DNA from: Isoperla grammatica
Lineage: Eukaryota > Arthropoda > Insecta > Plecoptera > Perlodidae
Reading direction: 5' to 3'
Assembly: GCA_945910005.1 (NCBI GenBank)
Contig: CAMDTW010000602.1
Location: forward strand, 1 to 64,000
DNA: 64,000 nt
Shown here: positions 51,186 to 62,690 of the stretch, one piece after another
Numbering within the stretch: position 1 is the first letter of the stretch
Layout: each line of letters starts with the position of its first letter
Made by a program: the position numbers and the translations under genes
Notes under the pieces: generated by a model
Told to the model about the DNA's origin: nothing
Seen by the model: only the letters and a program-made list of their open reading frames with translations
Databases searched by the model: none

Positions 51186-54100
51186 GTTAGTGTGCATTCT
51201 GAAAGAGTATTATGAAAATGCATAAATTGAGTTTTTTGGTCGTTTTTGGTTAAAATATGCATAAAATATAGAAATTGGCTGATTTTAGTCTATCTACCAC
51301 AAACTTCCAGTTTTAAGAGGAATCTTGCATACGGCTGGGATTCCTAAGGGTTTCAACCAAATTGCACAAATCGTTGTTTTAGAGCGTTTCAGGCTCCAAA
51401 GAGCACAATTTGTCCATTTCGTCACATTTCGATAACTTCTATAGAAGTTACACCAACTGTTGAAAAATAATAAAGTTAGTGTGCATTCTGAAAGAGTATT
51501 ATGAAAATGCATAAATTGAGTATTTTGGCTTTTTTGGTTAAAATATGCATAAAATATAGAAATTGGCTGATTTTAGTCTATCTTCCACAAACAATCAGTT
51601 TTAAGAGGAATCTTGCATACGGCTGTGATTCCTAAGGGTTTCAACCGAATTGCACAAATCGTTGTTTAAGAGCGTTTCAGGCTCCAATAAGCACAATTTG
51701 TCCATTTCGTCACATTTCGATAACTTCTTTAGAAGTTACACCCTCCGTTGAAAAATAAGAATTATAGGTTGCATTCTTCAAGAGTATTATGAAAATGCAT
51801 AAATTGAGTTTTTTGGTCGTTTTTGGTTAAAATATGCATAAAATATAGAAATTGGCTGATTTTAGTCTATCTACCACAAACTTCCATTTTTCAGAGGAAT
51901 CTTGCATACGGATGGGATTCCTAAGGGTTTCAACCAAATTGCACAAATCGTTGTTTTAGAGCGTTTCAGGCTCCAATCAAAGCACAATTTGTCCATTTCG
52001 TCACATTTCGATAACTTCTTTAGAAGTTACACCCTCCGATGAAAAATAAGAATTATAGTTTTTATTCTTATGCATAAATTGAGGTTTTAAGTCGTTTTTG
52101 GTTAAAATATGCATAAAATATAGAAATTGGCTGATTTTAGTCCATCTACCACAAACTGCCAGTTTTAAGAGGAATCTTGCATACGGCTGGGATTCCTAAG
52201 GGTTTCAACCAAATTGCACAAATCGTTGTTTTTGAGCGTTTCAGGCTCCAATAAGCACAATTTGTCCATTTCGTCACATTTCGATAACTTCTATAGAAGT
52301 TACACCCTCCGTTGAAAAATAAGAATTATAGGTTGCATTCTTCAAGAGTATTATGAAAATGCATATATTGAGTTTTTTGGTCGTTTTTGGTTAAAATATG
52401 GATAAAATATAGAAATTGGCTGATTTCAGTCTATCTACCACATACTTCCAGTTTTAAGAGGAATCTTGCATACGGCTGGGATTCCTTAGGGTTTCAACCA
52501 AAGTTGACAAATCGTTGTTTTAGAGCGTTTTAGGCTCCAATAAGCACAATTTGTCCATTATGTCACATTTCGATAACTACTTTAGAAGTTACACCAAACG
52601 TTGAAAAATAATAATGTTAGTGTGCATTCTGAAAGAGTATTATGAAAATGCATAAATTGAGTTTTTTGGTCGATTTTGGTTAAAATATGCATACAATATA
52701 GAAATTGGCTGATTTTAGTCTATCTACCACAAACTTCCAGTTTTAAGAGGAATCTTGCATACGGCCGGGATTCCTAAGGGTTTCAACCAAAGTTGACAAA
52801 TCGTTGTTTTAGAGCGTTTTAGGCTCCAATAAGCACAATTTGTCCATTTCGTCACATTTCGATAACTTCTATAGAAGTAACACCCTCCGTTGAAAAATAA
52901 GAATTATAGGCTGCATTCTTCAAGAGTATAATGAAAATGCATAAATTGAGTTTTTTCGTCGTTTTTGGTTAAAATATGCATAATATATAGAAATTGGCTT
53001 ATTTTAGTCTATCTACCACAAACTTCCAGTTTTAAGAGGAATCTTGCATACGGCTGGGATTCCTAAGGGTTTCAACCAAATTGCACAAATCGTTGTTTTA
53101 GAGCGTTTCAGGCTCCAATAAGCACAATTTGTCCATTTCGTCACATTTCGATAACTTCTATAGAAGTTACACCCTCCGTCGAAAAATTAGAATTATAGGT
53201 AGCATTCTTCAAGAGTATAATGAAAATGCATAAATTGAGTTTTTTCGTCGTTTTTGGTTAAAATATGCATAAAAAATAGAAATTGGCTGATTTCAGTCTA
53301 TCTACCACAAACTTCCAGTTTTAAGAGGAATCTTGCATACGGCCGGGATTCCTAAGGGTTTCAACCAAAGTTGACAAATCGTTGTTTTAGAGCGTTTCAG
53401 TCTCCAATAAGCACAATTTGTCCATTTCGTCACATTTCGATAACTTCTATAGAAGTTACACCCTCCGTCGAAAAATAAGAATTATAGGTTGCATTCTTCA
53501 AGAGTATAATGAAAATACATAAATTGAGTTTTTTCGTCGTTTTTGGTTAAAATATGCATAAAAAATAGAAATTGGCTGATTTCAGTCTATCTACCACAAA
53601 CTTCCAGTTTTAAGAAGAATCTTGCATACGGCCGGGATTCCTAAGGGTTTCAACCAAAGTTGACAAATCGTGTTTTTAGAGCGTTTCAGGCTCCAATAAG
53701 CACAATTTGTCCATTTCGTCACATTTCGATAACTTCTATAGAAGTTACACCCTCCGTTGAAAAATAAGAAGTATAGGCTGCATTCTTCAAGAGTATAATG
53801 AAAATGCATAAATTGAGTTTTTTCGTCGTTTTTGGTTAAAATATGCATAAAATATAGAAATTGGCTGATTTCAGTCTATCTACCACAAACTTCCAGTTTT
53901 AAGAGGAATCTTGCATACGGCTGGGATTCCTAAGGGTTTCAACCAAAGTTGACAAATCGTTGTTTTAGAGCGTTTCAGGCTCCAATAAGCACAATTTGTC
54001 CATTTTGTCATATTTCGATAACTACTTTAGAAGTTACACCAACCGTTGAAACAAAATAATGTTAGTGTGCATTCTGAAAGAGTATTATGAAAATGCATAA

Positions 54101-55860
54101 ATTGAGTTTTTTGGTCGTTTTTGGTTAAAAAATGCATAAAATATAGAAATTGGCTGATTTTAGTCTATCTACCACAAACTTCCAGTTTTAAGAGGAATCT
54201 TGCATACGGCCGGGATTCCTTAGGGTTTCAACCAAAGTTGACAAATCGTTGTTTTAAAGCGTTTCAGGCTCCAATAAGCACAAATTGTCCATTTCGTCAC
54301 ATTTCGATAACTTCTATAGAAGTTACACCCTCCGTTGAAAAATAAGAATTATAGGCTGCATTCTTCAAGAGTATAATGAAAATGCATAAATTGAGTTTTT
54401 TCGTCGTTTTTGGTTAAAATATGCATAAAATATAGAAATTGGCTTATTTTAGTCTATCTACCACAAACTTCCAGTTTTAAGAGGAATCTTGCATACGGCT
54501 GGGATTCCTAAGGGTTTCAACCAAATTGCACAAATCGTTGTTTTAGAGCGTTTCAGGCTCCAATAAGCACAATTTGTCCATTTCGTCACATTTCGATAAC
54601 TTCTATAGAAGTTACACCCTCCGTCGAAAAATTAGAATTATAGGTAGCATTCTTCAAGAGTATAATGAAAATGCATAAATTAGGTTTTTCGTCGTTTTTG
54701 GTTAAAATATGCATAAAAAATAGAAATTGGCTGATTTCAGTCTATCTACCACAAACTTCCAGTTTTAAGAGGAATCTTGCATACGGCCGGGATTCCTAAG
54801 GGTTTCAACCAAAGTTAACAAATCGTTGTTTTATAGCGTTTCAGGCTCCAATAAGCACAATTTGTCCATTTCGTCACATTTCGATAACTTCTATAGAAGT
54901 TACACCCTCCGTCGAAAAAAAAAGAATTATAGGTTGCATTCTTCAAGAGTATAATGAAAATGCATAAATTGAGTTTTTTCGTCGTTTTTGGTTAAAATAT
55001 GCATAAAATATAGAAATTGGCTGATTTCAGTCTATCTACCACAAACTTCCAGTTTTAAGAGGAATCTTGCATACGGCTGGGATTCCTAAGGGTTTCAACC
55101 AAAGTTGACAAATCGTTGTTTTAGAGCGTTTCAGGCTCCAATAAGCACAATTTGTCCATTTCGTCATATTTCGATAACTACTTTAGAAGTTACACCAACC
55201 GTTGAAAAATAATAATGTTAGTGTGCATTCTGAAAGAGTATTATGAAAATGCATAAATTGAGTTTTTTGGTCGTTTTTGGTTAAAATATGCATAAAATAT
55301 AGAAATTGGCTGATTTTAGTCTATCTACCACAAACTTCCAGTTTTAAGAGGAATCTTGCATACGGCCGGGATTCCTTAGGGTTTCAACCAAAGTTGACAA
55401 ATCGTTGTTTTAAAGCGTTTCAGGCTCCAATAAGCACAAATTGTCCATTTCGTCACATTTCGATAACTTCTATAGAAGTTACACCCTCCGTTGAAAAATA
55501 AGAATTATAGGCTGCATTCTTCAAGAGTATAATGAAAATGCATAAATTGAGTTTTTTCGTCGTTTTTGGTTAAAATATGTATAAAAAATAGAAATTGGCT
55601 GATTTCAGTCTATCTACCACAAACTTCCAGTTTTAAGAGGAATCTTGCATACGGCCGGGATTCCTAAGGGTTTAAACCAAAGTTGACAAATCGTTGTTTT
55701 AGAGCGTTTCAGGCTCCAATAAGCACAATTTGTCCATTTCTTCACATTTCGATAACTTCTATAGAAGTTACACCCTCCGTTGAAAAATAAGAATTATAGG
55801 CTGCATTCTTCAAGAGTATAATGAAAATGCATAAATTGAGTTTTTTCGTCGTTTTTGGTT
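48650..55860 (+). repeat. 7.2-kb HOR, copy 1
   Basis: It overlaps the end of the 14.37-kb unit and continues past it. Markers repeat at exactly 7,209 (48,935 to 56,144; 49,849 to 57,058; 51,396 to 58,605). Left of about 48,600 the match fails: AGAAGTATAG at 48,583 against AGAATTATAG at 55,792, and CGTGTTTTTAG against CGTTGTTTTAG. Confidence 0.87.
51186..54060 (+). repeat. Module X, copy 7 (full length, 2,875 bp)
   Basis: Full module with marker CCAAAGAGCA at 51,396. It carries ACTGCCAGTTTT and AGTCCATCTACC after the delta junction, shared with copies 5 and 8. It still has the CAGTCTCC monomer that copy 8 lacks. Confidence 0.9.
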
Positions 55861-56949
55861 AAAATATGCATAAAATATAGAAATTGGCTGATTTCAGTCT
55901 ATCTACCACAAACTTCCAGTTTTAAGAGGAATCTTGCATACGGCTGGGATTCCTAAGGGTTTCAACCAAAGTTGACAAATCGTTGTTTTAGAGCGTTTCA
56001 GGCTCCAATAAGCACAATTTGTCCATTTCGTCATATTTCGATAACTACTTTAGAAGTTACACCAACCGTTGAAAAATAATAATGTTAGTGTGCATTCTGA
56101 AAGAGTATTATGAAAATGCATAAATTGAGTTTTTTGGTCGTTTTTGGTTAAAATATACATAAAATATAGAAATTGGCTGATTTTAGTCTATCTACCACAA
56201 ACTTCCAGTTTTAAGAGGAATCTTGCATACGGCCGGGATTCCTTAGGGTTTCAACCAAAGTTGACAAATCGTTGTTTTAAAGCGTTTCAGGCTCCAATAA
56301 GCACAAATTGTCCATTTCGTCACATTTCGATAACTTCTATAGAAGTTACACCCTCCGTTGAAAAATAAGAATTATAGGCTGCATTCTTCAAGAGTATAAT
56401 GAAAATGCATAAATTGAGTTTTTTCGTCGTTTTTGGTTAAAATATGTATAAAAAATAGAAATTGGCTGATTTCAGTCTATCTACCACAAACTTCCAGTTT
56501 TAAGAGGAATCTTGCATACGGCCGGGATTCCTAAGGGTTTAAACCAAAGTTGACAAATCGTTGTTTTAGAGCGTTTCAGGCTCCAATAAGCACAATTTGT
56601 CCATTTCTTCACATTTCGATAACTTCTATAGAAGTTACACCCTCCGTTGAAAAATAAGAATTATAGGCTGCATTCTTCAAGAGTATAATGAAAATGCATA
56701 AATTGAGTTTTTTCGTCGTTTTTGGTTAAAATATGCATAAAATAAAGAAAAAGGCTGATTTTAGTCTATCTACCACAAACTTCCAGTTTTAAGAGGAATC
56801 TTGCATACGGCTGGGATTCCTAAGGGTTTCAACCAAATTGCACAAATCGTTGTTGTAGAGCGTTTCAGGCTCCAATAAGCACAATTTGTCCATTTCGTCA
56901 CATTTCGATAACTTCTATAGAAGTAACACTCTCCGTCGAAAAATAAGAA
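55217..56949 (+). repeat. Two units of an 867-bp three-monomer duplication
   Basis: The alpha units at 55,217 and 56,083 and the frames at 55,277 and 56,144 are 866-867 apart (3x289). The pattern alpha, TATGTATAAAAAATAG with GTTTAAACC, and a following monomer repeats. The two units differ at ATATGCATAAAA versus ATATACATAAAA, and their third monomers diverge (GATTTCAG with CGTCATATTTCG versus AAATAAAGAAAAAGG). Confidence 0.8.
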
Positions 56950-58394
56950 TTATAGGTTGCATTCTTCAAGAGTATAATGAAAATGCATAAATTGAGTTTT
57001 ACGTCGTTTTTGGTTAAAATATGCATAAAAAAAAGAAATTGGCTGATTTCAGTCTATCTACCACAAACTTCCAGTTTTAAGAGGAATCTTGCATACGGCC
57101 GGGATTCCTAAGGGTTTCAACCAAAGTTGACAAATCGTGTTTTTAGAGCGTTTCAGGCTCCAATAAGCACAATTTGTCCATTTCGTCACATTTCGATAAC
57201 TTCTATAGAAGTTACACCCTCCGTTGAAAAATAAGAAGTATAGGCTGCATTCTTCAAGAGTATAATGAAAATGCATAAATTGAGTTTTTTCGTCGTTTTT
57301 GGTTAAAATATGCATAAAAAATAGAAATTGGCTGATTTCAGTCCATCTACCACAAACTTCCAGTTTTAAGAGGAATCTTGCATACGGCCGGGATTCCTAA
57401 GGGTTTCAACCAAAGTTGACAAATCGTTGTTTTAGAGCGTTTCAGGCTCCAATAAGCACAATTTGTCCATTTCTTTACATTTCGATAACTTCTATAGAAG
57501 TTACACCCTCCGTTGAAAAATAGAAATTATAGGCTGCATTCTTCAAGAGTATAATGAAAATGCATAAATTGAGTTTTTTCGTCGTTTTTGGTTAAAATAT
57601 GCATAAAATAAAGAAAAAGAATGATTTTAGTCTATCTACCACAAACTTCCAGTTTTAAGAGAAATCTTGCATACGGCTGGGATTCCTAAGGGTTTCAACC
57701 AAATTGCACAAATCGTTGTTGTAGAGCGTTTCAGGCTCCAATAAGCACAATATGTCCATTTCGTCACATTTCGATAACTTCTATAGAAGTTACACCCTCC
57801 GTCGAAAAATAAGAATTATAGGTTGCATTCTTCAAGAGTATAATGAAAATGCATAAATTGAGTTTTTTCGTCGTTTTTGGTTAAAATATGCATAAAAAAT
57901 AGAAATTGGCTGATTTCAGTCTATCTACCACAAACATCCAGTTTTAAGAGGAATCTTGCATACGGCCGGGATTCCTAAGGGTTTCAACCAAAGTTGACAA
58001 ATCGTTGTTTTAGAGCGTTTTAGGCTCCAATAAGCACAATTTGTCCATTTCGTCACATTTCGATAACTTCCATAGAAGTTACACCCTCCGTCGAAAAATA
58101 AGAATTATAGGTTGCATTCTTCAAGAGTATAATGAAAATGTATAAATTGAGTTTTTTCGTCGTTTTTGGTTAAAATATGCATAAAAAATAGAAATTGGCT
58201 GATTTTAGTCTATCTACCACAAACTTCCAGTTTTAAGAGGAATCTTGCATACGGCTGGGATTCCTAAGGGTTTCAACCAAAGTTGACAAATCGTTGTTTT
58301 AGAGCGTTTCAGGCTCCAATAAGCACAATTTGTCCATTTCGTCACATTTCGATAACTACTTTAGAAGTTACACCAACCGTTGAAAAATAATAAT

Positions 58395-60952
58395 GTTAGT
58401 GTGCATTCTGAAAGAGTATTATGAAAATGCATAAATTGAGTTTTTTGGTCGTTTTTGGTTAAAATATGCATAAAATATAGAAATTGGCTGATTTTAGTCT
58501 ATCTACCACAAACTTCCAGTTTTAAGAGGAATCTTGCATACGGCTGGGATTCCTAAGGGTTTCAACCAAATTGCACAAATCGTTGTTTTAGAGCGTTTCA
58601 GGCTCCAAAGAGCACAATTTGTCCATTTCGTCACATTTCGATAACTTCTATAGAAGTTACACCAACTGTTGAAAAATAATAAAGTTAGTGTGCATTCTGA
58701 AAGAGTATTATGAAAATGCATAAATTGAGTATTTTGGCTTTTTTGGTTAAAATATGCATAAAATATAGAAATTATCAGTTTTAAGAGGAATCTTGCATAC
58801 GGCTGTGATTCCTAAGGGTTTCAACCGAATTGCACAAATCGTTGTTTAAGAGCGTTTCAGGCTCCAATAAGCACAATTTGTCCATTTCGTCACATTTCGA
58901 TAACTTCTTTAGAAGTTACACCCTCCGTTGAAAAATAAGAATTATAGGTTGCATTCTTCAAGAGTATTATGAAAATGCATAAATTGAGTTTTTTGGTCGT
59001 TTTTGGTTAAAATATGCATAAAATATAGAAATTGGCTGATTTTAGTCTATCTAACACAAACTTCCATTTTTCAGAGGAATCTTGCATACGGATGGGATTC
59101 CTAAGGGTTTCAACCAAATTGCACAAATCGTTGTTTTAGAGCGTTTCAGGCTCCAATCAAAGCACAATTTGTCCATTTCGTCACATTTCGATAACTTCTT
59201 TAGAAGTTACACCCTCCGATGAAAAATAAGAATTATAGTTTTTATTCTTATGCATAAATTGAGGTTTTAAGTCGTTTTTGGTTAAAATATGCATAAAATA
59301 TAGAAATTGGCTGATTTTAGTCCATCTACCACAAACTGCCAGTTTTAAGAGGAATCTTGCATACGGCTGGGATTCCTAAGGGTTTCAACCAAATTGCACA
59401 AATCGTTGTTTTTGAGCGTTTCAGGCTCCAATAAGCACAATTTGTCCATTTCGTCACATTTCGATAACTTCTATAGAAGTTACACCCTCCGTTGAAAAAT
59501 AAGAATTATAGGTTGCATTCTTCAAGAGTATTATGAAAATGCATATATTGAGTTTTTTGGTCGTTTTTGGTTAAAATATGGATAAAATATAGAAATTGGC
59601 TGATTTCAGTCTATCTACCACATACTTCCAGTTTTAAGAGGAATCTTGCATACGGCTGGGATTCCTTAGGGTTTCAACCAAAGTTGACAAATCGTTGTTT
59701 TAGAGCGTTTTAGGCTCCAATAAGCACAATTTGTCCATTATGTCACATTTCGATAACTACTTTAGAAGTTACACCAAACGTTGAAAAATAATAATGTTAG
59801 TGTGCATTCTGAAAGAGTATTATGAAAATGCATAAATTGAGTTTTTTGGTCGATTTTGGTTAAAATATGCATACAATATAGAAATTGGCTGATTTTAGTC
59901 TATCTACCACAAACTTCCAGTTTTAAGAGGAATCTTGCATACGGCCGGGATTCCTAAGGGTTTCAACCAAAGTTGACAAATCGTTGTTTTAGAGCGTTTT
60001 AGGCTCCAATAAGCACAATTTGTCCATTTCGTCACATTTCGATAACTTCTATAGAAGTAACACCCTCCGTTGAAAAATAAGAATTATAGGCTGCATTCTT
60101 CAAGAGTATAATGAAAATGCATAAATTGAGTTTTTTCGTCGTTTTTGGTTAAAATATGCATAATATATAGAAATTGGCTTATTTTAGTCTATCTACCACA
60201 AACTTCCAGTTTTAAGAGGAATCTTGCATACGGCTGGGATTCCTAAGGGTTTCAACCAAATTGCACAAATCGTTGTTTTAGAGCGTTTCAGGCTCCAATA
60301 AGCACAATTTGTCCATTTCGTCACATTTCGATAACTTCTATAGAAGTTACACCCTCCGTCGAAAAATAAGAATTATAGGTTGCATTCTTCAAGAGTATAA
60401 TGAAAATACATAAATTGAGTTTTTTCGTCGTTTTTGGTTAAAATATGCATAAAAAATAGAAATTGGCTGATTTCAGTCTATCTACCACAAACTTCCAGTT
60501 TTAAGAAGAATCTTGCATACGGCCGGGATTCCTAAGGGTTTCAACCAAAGTTGACAAATCGTGTTTTTAGAGCGTTTCAGGCTCCAATAAGCACAATTTG
60601 TCCATTTCGTCACATTTCGATAACTTCTATAGAAGTTACACCCTCCGTTGAAAAATAAGAAGTATAGGCTGCATTCTTCAAGAGTATAATGAAAATGCAT
60701 AAATTGAGTTTTTTCGTCGTTTTTGGTTAAAATATGCATAAAATATAGAAATTGGCTGATTTCAGTCTATCTACCACAAACTTCCAGTTTTAAGAGGAAT
60801 CTTGCATACGGCTGGGATTCCTAAGGGTTTCAACCAAAGTTGACAAATCGTTGTTTTAGAGCGTTTCAGGCTCCAATAAGCACAATTTGTCCATTTTGTC
60901 ATATTTCGATAACTACTTTAGAAGTTACACCAACCGTTGAAACAAAATAATG
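58395..60952 (+). repeat. Module X, copy 8 (one monomer and 29 bp shorter)
   Basis: Marker CCAAAGAGCA at 58,605. The length to the next alpha unit is 2,558, against 2,875 in copy 7. The 29-bp loss is inside the alpha subtype (GAAATT joined to ATCAG), and the CAGTCTCC monomer is absent, as in copies 4 and 6. Private change CTAACACAAACTTCC near 59,052. Confidence 0.88.
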
Positions 60953-62399
60953 TTAGTGTGCATTCTGAAAGAGTATTATGAAAATGCATAAATTGAGTTT
61001 TTTGGTCGTTTTTGGTTAAAAAATGCATAAAATATAGAAATTGGCTGATTTTAGTCTATCTACCACAAACTTCCAGTTTTAAGAGGAATCTTGCATACGG
61101 CCGGGATTCCTTAGGGTTTCAACCAAAGTTGACAAATCGTTGTTTTAAAGCGTTTCAGGCTCCAATAAGCACAAATTGTCCATTTCGTCACATTTCGATA
61201 ACTTCTATAGAAGTTACACCCTCCGTTGAAAAATAAGAATTATAGGCTGCATTCTTCAAGAGTATAATGAAAATGCATAAATTGAGTTTTTTCGTCGTTT
61301 TTGGTTAAAATATGCATAAAATATAGAAATTGGCTTATTTTAGTCTATCTACCACAAACTTCCAGTTTTAAGAGGAATCTTGCATACGGCTGGGATTCCT
61401 AAGGGTTTCAACCAAATTGCACAAATCGTTGTTTTAGAGCGTTTCAGGCTCCAATAAGCACAATTTGTCCATTTCGTCACATTTCGATAACTTCTATAGA
61501 AGTTACACCCTCCGTCGAAAAATTAGAATTATAGGTAGCATTCTTCAAGAGTATAATGAAAATGCATAAATTAGGTTTTTCGTCGTTTTTGGTTAAAATA
61601 TGCATAAAAAATAGAAATTGGCTGATTTCAGTCTATCTACCACAAACTTCCAGTTTTAAGAGGAATCTTGCATACGGCCGGGATTCCTAAGGGTTTCAAC
61701 CAAAGTTAACAAATCGTTGTTTTATAGCGTTTCAGGCTCCAATAAGCACAATTTGTCCATTTCGTCACATTTCGATAACTTCTATAGAAGTTACACCCTC
61801 CGTCGAAAAAAAAAGAATTATAGGTTGCATTCTTCAAGAGTATAATGAAAATGCATAAATTGAGTTTTTTCGTCGTTTTTGGTTAAAATATGCATAAAAT
61901 ATAGAAATTGGCTGATTTCAGTCTATCTACCACAAACTTCCAGTTTTAAGAGGAATCTTGCATACGGCTGGGATTCCTAAGGGTTTCAACCAAAGTTGAC
62001 AAATCGTTGTTTTAGAGCGTTTCAGGCTCCAATAAGCACAATTTGTCCATTTCGTCATATTTCGATAACTACTTTAGAAGTTACACCAACCGTTGAAAAA
62101 TAATAATGTTAGTGTGCATTCTGAAAGAGTATTATGAAAATGCATAAATTGAGTTTTTTGGTCGTTTTTGGTTAAAATATGCATAAAATATAGAAATTGG
62201 CTGATTTTAGTCTATCTACCACAAACTTCCAGTTTTAAGAGGAATCTTGCATACGGCCGGGATTCCTTAGGGTTTCAACCAAAGTTGACAAATCGTTGTT
62301 TTAAAGCGTTTCAGGCTCCAATAAGCACAAATTGTCCATTTCGTCACATTTCGATAACTTCTATAGAAGTTACACCCTCCGTTGAAAAATAAGAATTAT

Positions 62400-62690
62400 A
62401 GGCTGCATTCTTCAAGAGTATAATGAAAATGCATAAATTGAGTTTTTTCGTCGTTTTTGGTTAAAATATGTATAAAAAATAGAAATTGGCTGATTTCAGT
62501 CTATCTACCACAAACTTCCAGTTTTAAGAGGAATCTTGCATACGGCCGGGATTCCTAAGGGTTTCAACCAAATTGCACAAATCGTTGTTGTAGAGCGTTT
62601 CAGGCTCCAATAAGCACAATTTGTCCATTTCGTCACATTTCGATAACTTCTATAGAAGTAAAACTCTCCGTCGAAAAATAAGAATTATAG
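62400..62690 (+). repeat. Chimeric monomer at the joint to a third 7.2-kb copy
   Basis: The left part (TATGTATAAAAAATAG, CGGCCGGG) is of the 55.5 or 56.4 kb type. The right part (GTTTCAACCAAATTGCAC, GTTGTAGAG) is of the 56.8 kb type. The switch lies between the CCGGG at 62,550 and the TCAACC at about 62,565, since the left parent would read GTTTAAACC. It is the product of unequal crossover between neighbouring monomers. Confidence 0.85.

Larger units (their letters stand above)
39681..54058 (+). repeat. 12.07-kb HOR, copy 2, expanded to 14.37 kb
   Basis: The left part aligns with copy 1 at 12,074 (27,607 to 39,681; about 28,745 to 40,819). The offset then becomes 12,363 at 29,642 to 42,005, and 14,369 at 29,642 to 44,011, because the unit is present twice. 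It stays at 14,378-14,379 to the end. So this copy equals copy 1 plus one 289-bp monomer, one 2,006-bp local duplication and a few one-base indels. Confidence 0.87.
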
